Source: Saccharomonospora viridis DSM 43017 (lineage in GTDB: Bacteria > Actinomycetota > Actinomycetes > Mycobacteriales > Pseudonocardiaceae). From it: a stretch of DNA of 64,000 nucleotides. The stretch spans positions 1,266,001 through 1,330,000 of the forward strand of contig NC_013159.1 in the NCBI RefSeq assembly GCF_000023865.1, in the 5' to 3' direction. This document shows, in pieces, positions 52,383 through 61,170 of the stretch. Made by a program: the position numbers and the translations under genes. Below the pieces are notes generated by a model, which was not told the DNA's origin, searched no databases, and worked only from the letters and a program-made list of their open reading frames with translations. The number at the start of each line of letters is the position of its first letter. Positions within the stretch are counted from its first letter, which is position 1.

Positions 52383-52456
52383 CTGCGGACACGACTACGT
52401 AACTTGCGGACACGGCTGCGTAACTTGCGGACACGACTGCACAGGCTGCGGACACG
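52383..52456 (-). repeat. 21-bp tandem repeats, reverse set (4 copies)
   Basis: GCGGACACG, the reverse complement of the forward core, recurs at 52385, 52406, 52427 and 52448, again at an exact 21-base spacing. The array lies between the exchanger stop and the end of the convergent cysY gene. Together with the forward set it forms a 1.2-kb inverted arrangement around one gene. Confidence 0.85.
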
Positions 52457-52459
52457 GTC

Positions 52460-53239
52460 TCAGGTGGGGCGGTGGTCTCGTGGTGTCGCGAGGGCCGTGG
52501 AGTAGCGACGGCGTATCACCTCGGCGATCGTCGGTTCCGCGCCGAGGGGTGCGGCGATCCTCGCGTCGGGCACCGAGGCACGCACCGCGTCCCGAACGCG
52601 GTCCGGCAGGAGGCCGGGCGCCAGGAACCAGGACGCCACCGCGAATCGCCGGGCACCGCGTGCGCGTAGTGCCGCGAGCGCGGCCGGAACATCGGGTTGG
52701 GTGCTGCTCGCGAACACCGGGGTGGCCATGAAACCGTGGCGCTCCTCCCAGCTCTCGGCGAGCCGCCCCACGGCGGCGTTCGCGGGGGCGTGGGAGGATC
52801 CCACGGCCGCCACCAGCACGCCGAGCCGGGGGTCGGTCACGTCCGCGCCGGTCTCCCGCACGCGTCGTAAGGCGAGTTCGCCCAGCACCGGGTCGGGGCC
52901 GAGGACGTCCGACACCGTCACCTGAAGGTGCGGGAGTCGGTCGGTGAGTCGAGCCACGATCCCCGGTAGGTCCACGCGTGCGTGATAGGCGTCGCCGAGC
53001 AACAGCGGAACCACCACGACGTGCCGATGTCCTTCCGCGTGCAGCTCGATGAGCAGATCCGGCAATGGGGGGTCGGACAGGTCGAGAAACGCCGTTCGCA
53101 CGAGCACGTGAGGCATGCCCGCCCGTACCAGCTCCACGAGTGCGCGCACGGTGGTGGCCGACCTCGGGTCCCGACTGCCGTGCGCGACGGCGACGAGCGG
53201 GGGCGGGCACTGCGTGGTCACGGTGGTGTGTGCCCTCAC
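52460..53239 (-). CDS. cysY: Sirohydrochlorin chelatase (CbiX/SirB type, CysY-like)
   Basis: 259-residue protein with two CbiX-like halves. VAVAHGSRDPRS and VVVVPLLLGDAYHARVDLP carry the metal-binding histidines; the second half begins near VLVAAVGSSHAPAN. It inserts iron into sirohydrochlorin to give sirohaem for the sulfite reductase of the same operon. GTG 53239 overlaps the cysN stop (GTGA). It is the last gene of the sir operon; the order matches cysI-X-H-D-N-Y of Corynebacterium. Confidence 0.85.
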   Translation of the reverse strand: MRAHTTVTTQCPPPLVAVAHGSRDPRSATTVRALVELVRAGMPHVLVRTAFLDLSDPPLPDLLIELHAEGHRHVVVVPLLLGDAYHARVDLPGIVARLTDRLPHLQVTVSDVLGPDPVLGELALRRVRETGADVTDPRLGVLVAAVGSSHAPANAAVGRLAESWEERHGFMATPVFASSTQPDVPAALAALRARGARRFAVASWFLAPGLLPDRVRDAVRASVPDARIAAPLGAEPTIAEVIRRRYSTALATPRDHRPT

Positions 53240-54513
53240 GCGCCGAGTGCGGTGAACCGTTCACCGACGAGTCCGGCGGCAAGGGTGTCGCCACTGGCCG
53301 GATCGATCACCAGGAACGCGCCCGTACGCGGATTGTGGCCGTAGTCGTCCACGGGGATCTCCTCGGACAGGCGGAGCCGCACCGAGGCGATCTCGTTGAG
53401 CTCCAGGCTGTCGAGGTCGTCAACGGTGGCCAGGGTCTGTTCGTCGAAGCGGGACTTCAGCCTCTCCACCAGTGCCTGAACGGTGCGTGTGCCGTGTTTG
53501 ACGAGTACCCTCGCCCCCGGTGTGAGCGGTTTGGTCGACAACCAGCACAACGTGGCGTCGAACTCGTCCGTCACGGTCGGAGTGTGCGCACCGGCCGCGG
53601 CGAGCAGGTCACCGCGGGCGATGTCGAGCTCGTCCGACAACAAAAGCGTCACGGACATGCCCGCGCTGGCCTCCTCGAGAGGGCCGGAAGGGGTGTCGAT
53701 GCGTTCGACGCTGCTGCGTAGCCCCTGGGGCAACACGACGACCTCGTCCCCCGGACGTACGATGCCCGACGCGATCTGCCCGGCGTAGCCGCGGTAGTCG
53801 GGGTATTCGGGGGTGCGGGGCCGGATCACGTACTGCACGGGGAAACGGAAAGCCGCGCGGTGCGGATCGTCCGTCACGGGCACGGTCTCCAGATGCTCGA
53901 GGAGGGTCGGCCCCTGGTACCAGGGGGTGTTCTCCGAACGCGTGGCCACGTTGTCGCCGTGCAACGCCGACACGGGGATGGCCAGTACCGCCCTCTCGGC
54001 GTAGCCCAAAGACGTGGCGTGTGCGGTGAACTCCTTGGCGATGACGGTGAACGCCTCTTCGTCGTAGCCGATGAGGTCCACCTTGTTCACCGCGAGCACC
54101 AGATGCGGCACGCCGAGCAGCGCGAGTACGGCCGCATGGCGCTTGGTCTGTTCCACGACCCCTTTGCGTGCGTCCACCAGGAGCACGGCGAGTTGTGCCG
54201 TGGAGGCACCCGTGACCGTATTGCGCGTGTACTGGACGTGTCCCGGCGTGTCGGCGAGGACGAAACTGCGGTTGGGTGTGGCGAAGTAGCGATACGCCAC
54301 GTCGATCGTGATGCCCTGTTCCCGTTCGGAGCGCAAGCCGTCCACGAGTAACGATAAGTCCGGTGTGGACAAACCTTTGTCGACACTGGCTCGTTGTACG
54401 GCGTCGAGCTGGTCGGCGAGTACGGATTTCGTGTCGTAGAGCAGACGTCCGACGAGTGTGGATTTCCCGTCGTCCACGCTTCCGGCGGTGGCCAGCCTCA
54501 GCAGGCTCGACAT
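53236..54513 (-). CDS. cysN: Sulfate adenylyltransferase subunit 1 (GTPase)
   Basis: 425-residue GTPase subunit of ATP sulfurylase. It has the P-loop GSVDDGKSTLVGRLL, EREQGITIDVAYRYF, DTPGHVQYTRN and NKVDLIG, then EF-Tu-like domains 2 and 3. It ends without the CysC kinase domain found in fused CysNC, so APS is probably reduced directly by the APS reductase encoded upstream. The start abuts the cysD stop with no gap, and the end overlaps cysY. Confidence 0.95.
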   Translation of the reverse strand: MSSLLRLATAGSVDDGKSTLVGRLLYDTKSVLADQLDAVQRASVDKGLSTPDLSLLVDGLRSEREQGITIDVAYRYFATPNRSFVLADTPGHVQYTRNTVTGASTAQLAVLLVDARKGVVEQTKRHAAVLALLGVPHLVLAVNKVDLIGYDEEAFTVIAKEFTAHATSLGYAERAVLAIPVSALHGDNVATRSENTPWYQGPTLLEHLETVPVTDDPHRAAFRFPVQYVIRPRTPEYPDYRGYAGQIASGIVRPGDEVVVLPQGLRSSVERIDTPSGPLEEASAGMSVTLLLSDELDIARGDLLAAAGAHTPTVTDEFDATLCWLSTKPLTPGARVLVKHGTRTVQALVERLKSRFDEQTLATVDDLDSLELNEIASVRLRLSEEIPVDDYGHNPRTGAFLVIDPASGDTLAAGLVGERFTALGA

Positions 54514-55434
54514 CTAGAAGTATCCCTCCCGCTTACGATCCTCCATGGCGGCTTCGGAGAGCCGGTCGTCCGCCCTGGTGGCTCCACGCTCGGTGAGTCG
54601 ACTGGCCTGCACCTCGGCGATGATCTCCTCCACGGTGGTGGCGTTCGATTCGACGGCCCCGGTGCACGAACCGTCACCGACGGTGCGGTAACGCACCATC
54701 AGCTCGCGGACCTCCTCGCCCTCCCGTGGTCCGCCCCACGGACCCGGGGTGAGCCACATGCCGTCGCGGCGGAAGACCGTGCGCTTGTGCGCGTAGTAGA
54801 TCGAGGGCAGCTCGATGCCCTCCCGGGCGATGTAGTTCCACACGTCGGCTTCGGTCCAGTTCGACAACGGGAACACGCGTACGTGCTCGCCGGGGCGATG
54901 CCTGCCGTTGTACAGGTTCCACAGTTCCGGTCGTTGCCGGCGTGGTTCCCATTGCCCGAAAGTGTTGCGGAGACTGAAGATACGTTCCTTGGCGCGGGAA
55001 CGTTCTTCGTCGCGCCTGGCCCCGCCGAACACGGCGTCGAAGCGATGTTCGGCGATGGTGTCGAGCAGCGGTTGGGTCTGCAGTGGATTACGAGTGCCGT
55101 CAGGGCGTTCCTGGAGGCGTCCGTCGTCGATCCAGTCCTGTACCTTCGCGACGATCAACCGTAGGCCGTATCGGGAGACGACGCGGTCCCGGAACCGCAG
55201 GACCTCGTCGAAATTGTGTCCGGTGTCCACGTGCAACAAGGGAAACGGCACGGGAGCGGGCCAGAACGCCTTGATCGCCAGGTGCAGGAGCAGGGTGGAG
55301 TCCTTGCCTCCCGAGAACAGGATCACCGGACGGTCGAACTCGCCGGCGACCTCGCGGAAGATGTGCACCGCCTCCGATTCGAGGGCGGCGAGATGGTCCC
55401 GCGCCGCCTCGGTCGTGGTCTGCGCAGTGGTCAT
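54514..55434 (-). CDS. cysD: Sulfate adenylyltransferase subunit 2
   Basis: 306-residue catalytic subunit that forms APS from sulfate and ATP. The PP-loop VILFSGGKDSTLLLHLAIKA, LLHVDTGHNFDEVLRFRD and GGARRDEERSRAKERIFS are typical, and the end reads MEDRKREGYF. The start is ATG 55434 with AGGGGAAGGG upstream; the open frame beyond it is not family-like. It lies 34 bases after cysH and directly before cysN. Confidence 0.95.
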   Translation of the reverse strand: MTTAQTTTEAARDHLAALESEAVHIFREVAGEFDRPVILFSGGKDSTLLLHLAIKAFWPAPVPFPLLHVDTGHNFDEVLRFRDRVVSRYGLRLIVAKVQDWIDDGRLQERPDGTRNPLQTQPLLDTIAEHRFDAVFGGARRDEERSRAKERIFSLRNTFGQWEPRRQRPELWNLYNGRHRPGEHVRVFPLSNWTEADVWNYIAREGIELPSIYYAHKRTVFRRDGMWLTPGPWGGPREGEEVRELMVRYRTVGDGSCTGAVESNATTVEEIIAEVQASRLTERGATRADDRLSEAAMEDRKREGYF

Positions 55435-55468
55435 ATTCCCTTCCCCTCGGCGCTTCTCATCGGTGTCA

Positions 55469-56170
55469 TCAGGCGTGCAGACCACATTCGGTCTTCGAGG
55501 TGCCGGCCCAACGACCGCTGCGCGGATCGGCCCCGGGAGCCACCTTGGCGGTGCACGGGGCGCAACCGATGGACAGATAACCCTCACCGACCAGCGGGTT
55601 CTGCAGGATGCCGTGCCGGGCGATGTAGTCGTTGAACTCCTCGTCGGTCCACGCGGCGATGGGGTTGACCTTGACGAGTCCGTTACGTTCGTCCCACATG
55701 ACGATGGGGGTGTCGGCTCTGGTGGGCGCGTCCACGCGGCGCACGCCGGTGATCCAGCACGAGTAGCCCGCGAGCGTGGCGCGCAACGGTACTACCTTGC
55801 GCAGATGGCAGCATCGGTTGGGATCGCGTTCGTACAGCCGCTGTCCGTATTCGGCGTCTTGTTCCGCCACGGTTTGCTCGGGACGGGCGTTGATGATGCG
55901 GACCCGCGGGTAGACCGTGGTGACGGCATCCCGGGTTCCGAGGGTCTCGGCGAAGTGGTACCCGGTGTCCAGGAACAGGACGTCGACATCGGGTTTGATC
56001 TTGGTGGCGAGGTCGATGAGTACGGCGTCCTGCATATTGGAGGCGACGATGAGGTCGTCACCGAATTGTTCCACCGCCCATCGCAGCGATTGTTCGGCGC
56101 TCGCGTCCGCCAATTGTTCGGACGCCTCGGCCGCCAAGGCTTTGAGCTCGTCCCGCGAAGCCGTGGTCAT
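55469..56170 (-). CDS. cysH: Assimilatory adenylylsulfate (APS) reductase
   Basis: 233-residue reductase of APS to sulfite. The PP-loop-like region VASNMQDAVLIDLATK lacks a kinase-type loop. The paired cysteines RCCHLRK and GCAPC are those that bind the [4Fe-4S] cluster in APS-type enzymes, and the catalytic tail is TECGLH. This pattern argues for APS rather than PAPS as substrate, consistent with the absence of cysC. The start is ATG 56170 with GGAGGT six bases upstream, overlapping the cysX stop (ATGA). Confidence 0.94.
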   Translation of the reverse strand: MTTASRDELKALAAEASEQLADASAEQSLRWAVEQFGDDLIVASNMQDAVLIDLATKIKPDVDVLFLDTGYHFAETLGTRDAVTTVYPRVRIINARPEQTVAEQDAEYGQRLYERDPNRCCHLRKVVPLRATLAGYSCWITGVRRVDAPTRADTPIVMWDERNGLVKVNPIAAWTDEEFNDYIARHGILQNPLVGEGYLSIGCAPCTAKVAPGADPRSGRWAGTSKTECGLHA

Positions 56171-56328
56171 CGACTTACCTCCGGTATCCGCAAACCGACG
56201 AATTTCACCGAGAAGACTCGTCTGCAGGCGCCGCACAACCACGCTCCGCCGTCCTCCGGTCGAAGATCCTCCTCGCCACAGTACGGACAGTGGAACGGAG
56301 TGGCACGAGATGACGTGGAATCGGTCAT
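56167..56328 (-). CDS. CysX-like zinc-ribbon small protein
   Basis: 53-residue protein with two CxxC pairs (FHCPYCGEEDLRPEDGG and WLCGACRRVF), a zinc ribbon. Its ATG overlaps the sir stop and its stop overlaps the cysH start, both as ATGA, so it is tightly coupled between sulfite reductase and APS reductase. Corynebacterium carries a small CysX at the same place in cysIXHDNYZ, proposed to help electron transfer. The cysteine spacing here fits zinc or rubredoxin-like iron better than a [2Fe-2S] ferredoxin. Confidence 0.8.
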   Translation of the reverse strand: MTDSTSSRATPFHCPYCGEEDLRPEDGGAWLCGACRRVFSVKFVGLRIPEVSR

Positions 56329-58007
56329 ATCAAATCCGCTTCCTCGGCACGAGCGATCCACTGGGCGAACCGTTCACCGTGCTCCCGTTGGGCGACGTAG
56401 TTGCGCACAACACGCTCCACATAGTCCGGCAATTCGGTGGCGGTGACCTTGTGCCTTCGCAGTTTACGGCCGAATCCCGAATCAAGCCCGAAACCGCCGC
56501 CGAGATGGACCTGGAAACCCTCGACCTGCTTGCCTTCGGCGTCGGTGACGATCTGCCCCTTAAGACCGATGTCCGCGGTCTGTATACGCGCGCACGAATT
56601 GGGACAACCGTTGAGGTGAACGCTGATCGGGTGATCGAGATCGTTATTGAGATCGGCCAGTCGTCGCTCCAATTCCGCGACGAGTCGTTCGGCCCGCCCC
56701 TTGGTCTCGACAATGGCGAGTTTGCAGAATTCGATGCCCGTGCAAGCCATGACACCGCGACGCCACGGTGTGGGAGCGGTGTCCAGACCAGCGTCGGCGA
56801 GTTCGGTTCGCAGTTTGTCGACCTCGGACTCCGGAACGTCGAGCACGATCAACTTCTGTTGCGGCGTCAAGCGCACGCGGGTGGAACCGGCACGTTCGGC
56901 GGCCTTGGCCACCGCGGTGAGCATCGACCCGGAAGCCCGCCCGGCCACCGGGGCCGCTCCCACGTAGTAACGACCGTCCCGCTGGCGGTGGACACCCACA
57001 TGGTCGATGGGACGTTCGGGCGCCTCGGGAGCCGGCCCGTCGATCAGCGGCCTGCCGAGATACTCCGTTTCCAGGACCTCTCGGAACCTCTCCGGACCCC
57101 AGTCCTTGACGAGGAACTTCAACCGGGCGCGGGAACGGAGCCTGCGATAGCCGTAATCACGGAACACACCGACGACGCCCGCCCACACGTCGGGGACCTC
57201 CTCCAGCGGCACCCACGCACCGAGTCGCACGGCGAGCATGGGATTCGTCGACAGGCCGCCGCCCACCCACAGGTCGAGCCCCGGCCCGTGCTCGGGATGT
57301 TCGACCCCGACGAACGCGACGTCGTGGATCTCGTGGACCACGTCCTGTAGACCGGAGATGGCGGTTTTGAACTTGCGGGGCAGATTGGCGAACTCGGGCG
57401 CGCCGATGTAACGGCGTCGGATCTCCTCGATGGCCGGTGTGGCGTCGAGGACCTCGTCGGCGGCGATACCGGCCACCGGGGAGCCGAGGATGACACGGGG
57501 ACTGTCACCGCACGCCTCGAGGGTGGTCAAGCCGGCGGCTTCGAGTCTCGCCCAGATCGTGGGGACGTCCTCGATGCGGATCCAGTGGTACTGGACGTTC
57601 TGTCGGTCGGTGATGTCGGCCGTGTTCCTGGCATAGGTCTGGGACAGTTCGCCGATGAGCGCGAGTTGCTCCGTGGTGAGCGCGCCACCGTCGATGCGTA
57701 CCCGCATCATGAAGTAGCGGTCTTCGAGCTCCTCCGGCTCCAGCGTCGCCGTCCTCCCACCGTCGATGCCGGGTCTGCGCTGGGTGTAGAGGCCGTACCA
57801 TCGAAAACGGCCACGCAGATCGCTCGGGTCGATCGAATCGAATCCCTGCCGGGAGTAGGTGTTCTCGATCCGCTCTCGGACGTTCAGCGGTGGATCATCC
57901 TTCTTGGACCGTTCATTCGCATTGAGCGGTTCCCGGTAGCCGAGGGCCCACTGTCCCTCACCACGTGGTCGTCGAGCGCGGGTGGTGCCACCCGGATTCG
58001 GAGCCAT
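56325..58007 (-). CDS. sir: Ferredoxin-dependent sulfite reductase (sirohaem, [4Fe-4S])
   Basis: 560-residue sirohaem enzyme that reduces sulfite to sulfide. The cluster/sirohaem cysteines are in CTGIEFCKLAIVETKGR near 430 and NGCPNSCARIQTADIG near 475. RWYGLYTQR near 70 and LEACGDSPR near 163 hold the Tyr and Cys that are crosslinked in mycobacterial SirA. These, plus the cysH context, favour sulfite over nitrite reductase. ATG 58007 has AAAGGA six bases upstream. It is the first structural gene of the operon, 201 bases after a leader peptide. Confidence 0.93.
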   Translation of the reverse strand: MAPNPGGTTRARRPRGEGQWALGYREPLNANERSKKDDPPLNVRERIENTYSRQGFDSIDPSDLRGRFRWYGLYTQRRPGIDGGRTATLEPEELEDRYFMMRVRIDGGALTTEQLALIGELSQTYARNTADITDRQNVQYHWIRIEDVPTIWARLEAAGLTTLEACGDSPRVILGSPVAGIAADEVLDATPAIEEIRRRYIGAPEFANLPRKFKTAISGLQDVVHEIHDVAFVGVEHPEHGPGLDLWVGGGLSTNPMLAVRLGAWVPLEEVPDVWAGVVGVFRDYGYRRLRSRARLKFLVKDWGPERFREVLETEYLGRPLIDGPAPEAPERPIDHVGVHRQRDGRYYVGAAPVAGRASGSMLTAVAKAAERAGSTRVRLTPQQKLIVLDVPESEVDKLRTELADAGLDTAPTPWRRGVMACTGIEFCKLAIVETKGRAERLVAELERRLADLNNDLDHPISVHLNGCPNSCARIQTADIGLKGQIVTDAEGKQVEGFQVHLGGGFGLDSGFGRKLRRHKVTATELPDYVERVVRNYVAQREHGERFAQWIARAEEADLI

Positions 58008-58208
58008 ACGGTGTCCTTTCGTCCGTTCGCCTTGTCGCCCTCGGCGGTCCCCGAGGCCTCGTCGCAGTCCCGTCGATGTTCTTCTCCGAAGGCGTTCCCG
58101 AAGTGGCTCATCCGAGGGGCACCGCTTCGGTGCGGTCGAGGCGGTGCGAAAACACCCACGGTGGGGGCAGGAGACGCGGATGAGGTCCCGGAGATCGCCG
58201 GAGGCGGT

Positions 58209-58262
58209 TCAGCGAGGGCAGAGACTGCTGGAAACGCGGAGATAGTCGACATGGCGTCGCAT
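58209..58262 (-). CDS. Cysteine-type leader peptide upstream of the sulfur operon
   Basis: A 17-residue minus-strand ORF, MRRHVDYLRVSSSLCPR, from ATG 58262 to TGA 58211-58209. It matches the conserved actinobacterial sulfur-gene leader peptides, which carry an R-R-H-V-D-L-x-R-V motif and a short S-x-L-C end. It precedes sir by 201 bases on the same strand. The single cysteine codon, three codons before the stop, is placed for ribosome stalling when cysteinyl-tRNA is low, which would alter downstream RNA folding. It is too short for ordinary gene callers. The motif match is seen; the attenuation mechanism is inferred. The rest of 58008-58560 shows no further gene. Confidence 0.8.
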   Translation of the reverse strand: MRRHVDYLRVSSSLCPR

Positions 58263-58560
58263 CACGAGGGGCACGCCTGCTGAAGTCACGGTGGGAACCC
58301 TCCCACGCGTCGGCGTGGGCGTCGAGCACGGTTCGGATGGTGAGAAGGCCCCTTTACCCGCGGTGGTCCATCACTAGGATTCGCCCCCGCCGTCGACGCT
58401 CCGTGCTCTTCGCATTCCTCGTCCGACTTCTTCGTGTCGAGGTGTTTCGGGCCCGCTTCCGCCGATCGGTACGCACGCACCGACTGCGGTGACCGAGCTC
58501 TTCGTCACCGTGGAACCGGGCGAGGGGTACGTCCCGGAGCCGGGGTGCCACACTGGAGGC

Positions 58561-59757
58561 GTGGGTTCCATGACCAGTTCGTTCGTTCTTGCCCCGGCCG
58601 CGCTGAGCGAACTGGGAACTCGGCCGTTCGGGGTGTACGTGCACGTCCCGTTCTGCGCCACGCGCTGTGGTTACTGCGACTTCAACACCTACACGGCCGG
58701 GGAACTGGGCACGGCCGCGTCACCGGCGTCGTGGTTCGACGGGCTGCGGCGGGAACTCGACCTGGCCGTCACCACGCTCGGTGACCCACCTCCTGCCGAC
58801 ACGGTCTTCGTCGGGGGAGGCACGCCGTCGCTACTCGGCGCGGACGGGCTGGCACGGGTGCTCGACGCGGTGCGTGACACGTTCGGACTCGCCTCCGACG
58901 TCGAGGTGACCACCGAGTCGAACCCCGAGTCCACCTCCCCGGAGTTCTTCGCCGGGCTGCGTGAAGCGGGGTACACCCGGGTGTCGTTGGGCATGCAGTC
59001 GACGGCACCGCACGTGCTCCGGGTGCTCGACCGCGTACACACCCCGGGTCGCCCCACCCAGGCGGCCGCCGAAGCCCGTGCCGCGGGGTTCGAACACGTC
59101 AATCTCGACCTCATCTACGGAACGCCGGGTGAGCGGACCGCTGATCTGCGTGCCTCGGTGGAGGCCGTGCTCGAGGCGGGTGTCGACCACGTGTCGGCGT
59201 ACGCGCTCATCGTGGAGGAGGGCACGGCCTTGGCTCGTCGCGTGCGTAAGGGGGAGATCCCGGCGCCCGACGACGATGTGCTCGCCGCCGACTACGAGTT
59301 GATCGATTCGATGCTCACCGACGCCGGGCTGCGGTGGTACGAGGTGTCCAACTGGGCGGCCTCGCCGGACGCGCGGTGTCGACACAATCTCGGCTACTGG
59401 CGCGGCGGGGACTGGTGGGGAGCCGGACCGGGGGCGCACAGTCACGTCGGCGGCGTGCGGTGGTGGAACGTCAAGCATCCCGCCCGCTACGCGGCAGTGC
59501 TCGCGGACGGAAAACTGCCGGTGGCGGGGCAGGAGGAACTCACCGACTCCGAGCGGTATCTGGAACGGGTGATGCTCGAACTGCGGCTGGCCGAGGGGTT
59601 GCCGCTGGACGTCCTGGACGACGACGGCCTCCGGGAGGCGAAGCGAGCGGTGGAGGACGGTTTGCTCGACCGGGACGCCGCCGCTCGAGGGCATGCGGTG
59701 CTGACCGACCGGGGGCGGCTGCTCGCCGATGCCGTGGTCCGCCGCCTCGTCACCTGA
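58561..59757 (+). CDS. hemW: Radical SAM haem chaperone HemW
   Basis: 398 residues. The radical SAM motif is VHVPFCATRCGYCDFN near residues 26-41 (CxxxCxxC), with VFVGGGTPSLLG and SLGMQSTAPHVLRVLDRVHT following. HemW-type proteins bind haem and deliver it to haem proteins; they were long annotated as oxygen-independent coproporphyrinogen oxidase. The start is either GTG 58561, six bases after a CACACT hexamer (possible leaderless start), or ATG 58570 with GGAGG ten bases upstream. A longer frame from 58489 is not family-like. Confidence 0.9.
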   Translation: MGSMTSSFVLAPAALSELGTRPFGVYVHVPFCATRCGYCDFNTYTAGELGTAASPASWFDGLRRELDLAVTTLGDPPPADTVFVGGGTPSLLGADGLARVLDAVRDTFGLASDVEVTTESNPESTSPEFFAGLREAGYTRVSLGMQSTAPHVLRVLDRVHTPGRPTQAAAEARAAGFEHVNLDLIYGTPGERTADLRASVEAVLEAGVDHVSAYALIVEEGTALARRVRKGEIPAPDDDVLAADYELIDSMLTDAGLRWYEVSNWAASPDARCRHNLGYWRGGDWWGAGPGAHSHVGGVRWWNVKHPARYAAVLADGKLPVAGQEELTDSERYLERVMLELRLAEGLPLDVLDDDGLREAKRAVEDGLLDRDAAARGHAVLTDRGRLLADAVVRRLVT

Positions 59758-59776
59758 TGTGGCCCCGGTAGGTGCC

Positions 59777-59823
59777 ACACCCCGCCCCGGAGTGACCGAG
59801 GTGGATCACCGGTCGTGGGGTGT
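59777..59823. terminator. Bidirectional terminator after hemW
   Basis: Nested pairings: ACACCCC (59777-59783) with GGGGTGT (59817-59823), enclosing an inner hairpin GACC-GGTG/CACC-GGTC (59794-59814). It lies between hemW and the convergent reductase gene. Confidence 0.6.
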
Positions 59824-60998
59824 CAGGACCGTCGGACGAGCCGGATGGTCAGTCCCGCCTTCGCCAGGCGGTTGAGCAGGGCGTCTCCCATGGCCACCGC
59901 GGTCGTGACCTGGCCGGAGGTGGCGGGCAGGTCGTCGAAGGCCAGACACAGAGCCGATTCCGCGAGCATCTTCGCCGTCTCGTCGTATCCCGGATCGCCG
60001 CCGGCGAATTCGGTGACGACGCGTTCCCCACCGCCCTCGCCGATGAACCGCACGGAGAACCACGAACGCAACCTGCGGTGCTCACTCGGCCCCTCACCGG
60101 GTCTGCGAAGCACCCCGAGCATCCGCCGGGCCGGCGGGATCTGGGCGAGCACCCCCAGCACTCCCAGGCCGAGTCCGGCGGCCAGCACCGTGGGCAGTCG
60201 TTTGACCGATGCGTAGTGACGATAGGTGAACTCGGATCCGTAACGTTCGAGCGCGGCGGCCGACCGACCCACGATCTGCGGATCGAGGGTCGGCAGCGGG
60301 ATCAACCAGCGGCCGCTCTCCCGATCGCGGCGGGGTGGCCAACTCGGCAGATGTATCCGTCGCCCCTCGGGACGTCGTTCGACCTGTCGGCGTTGCCGCG
60401 CCGCCTTGACCATGTCGCGCGGCCGGGACAACGCCGTCAGCACAGAGGAGTAGGTGCCGCCGGAGAACTCCGCGTGGACCCGGACCCGGCCTTCCACGGT
60501 GAGTTCCGTTGCTTTCGGCAGGTGTTGCACCGTGAAGTACACGCCGAGGTCGTAGGGGATGGAATCGAATCCGCATGCGTGCACCAGACGTGCGCCCGTC
60601 CGTCGCGCGGTCTCGTGATGTGCCAGGTACATACGGTCGACGAATTCGGGTTCCCCGCAAAGATCGACGTAGTCCGTGCCGCTGTGAGCACACGCGGCCA
60701 CCAGTGGTTCCCCGAACCGCAGATACGGACCCACCGTGGTGATCACGACGCGGGTGGACTCGGCGAGTGTGCGCAGTGATTCGGGATCGGTGACATCGGC
60801 CCGGAGCAAGGGCAGCTGCGCGCATTCGGGATTGAGACGTGTCAGTCGGTCCCGTACTTGTTCGAGTTTCGTCAGGTTGCGACCCGCGAGTGCCCATCGG
60901 CAACCGTTCGGGGCATGGCGGGCCAGGTACTCCGCGGTCAGTCCTCCGGTGAATCCGGTTCCGCCGAAGAGTATGACGTCGTACTCCCGATCGGCCAT
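59823..60998 (-). CDS. Saccharopine dehydrogenase-like / trans-acting enoyl reductase family
   Basis: 391-residue protein with an N-terminal Rossmann fold (DVILFGGTGFTGGLTAEYLA), TTVGPYLRFGEPLVAACAHS and DYVDLCGEPEFV, and a hydrophobic segment near 275-295 (LPTVLAAGLGLGVLGVLAQI). It belongs to the NAD(P)-dependent saccharopine dehydrogenase-like group that in mycobacteria includes a lipid trans-acting enoyl reductase. A membrane or lipid substrate is likely. ATG 60998 has GGAGGG five bases upstream. It is not a lysine-pathway enzyme by context. Confidence 0.85.
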   Translation of the reverse strand: MADREYDVILFGGTGFTGGLTAEYLARHAPNGCRWALAGRNLTKLEQVRDRLTRLNPECAQLPLLRADVTDPESLRTLAESTRVVITTVGPYLRFGEPLVAACAHSGTDYVDLCGEPEFVDRMYLAHHETARRTGARLVHACGFDSIPYDLGVYFTVQHLPKATELTVEGRVRVHAEFSGGTYSSVLTALSRPRDMVKAARQRRQVERRPEGRRIHLPSWPPRRDRESGRWLIPLPTLDPQIVGRSAAALERYGSEFTYRHYASVKRLPTVLAAGLGLGVLGVLAQIPPARRMLGVLRRPGEGPSEHRRLRSWFSVRFIGEGGGERVVTEFAGGDPGYDETAKMLAESALCLAFDDLPATSGQVTTAVAMGDALLNRLAKAGLTIRLVRRS

Positions 60999-61170
60999 GG
61001 TGTCCCTCCGTAGTCGCGGTGTGTTCTATGCGTAACACGTTGCGGACGCACGGTGGGCGAGAGGTGATGAGAGTCAACCCGGCCGGACGTGTGACACCGA
61101 GACGAAAGACCTGGTGGGCCCACGGGCCGGGCTGGATTGAAACCGGCGGTACCGGGGTACCTGCCCGATC

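Noticed and set aside
51135-52456. CRISPR array
   Set aside because: Units are 21 bp with no unique spacers of 30-40 bp, lie in two opposite sets and have no cas genes nearby.
56325-58007. Nitrite reductase (NirA) for the sirohaem enzyme
   Set aside because: Operon context with cysX, cysH, cysD, cysN and the chelatase, and the Tyr/Cys pair, favour sulfite reductase.
57884-58252. 122-codon minus frame just upstream of and overlapping sir
   Set aside because: No ribosome binding site, Ser/Pro/Ala-rich composition, and it conflicts with the sir start and the leader peptide.
58251-58283. Plus-strand short frame MASHHEGHAC upstream of hemW as a leader peptide
   Set aside because: It is the complement of the real leader peptide region and does not fit the known motif; hemW is not a cysteine-regulated gene.
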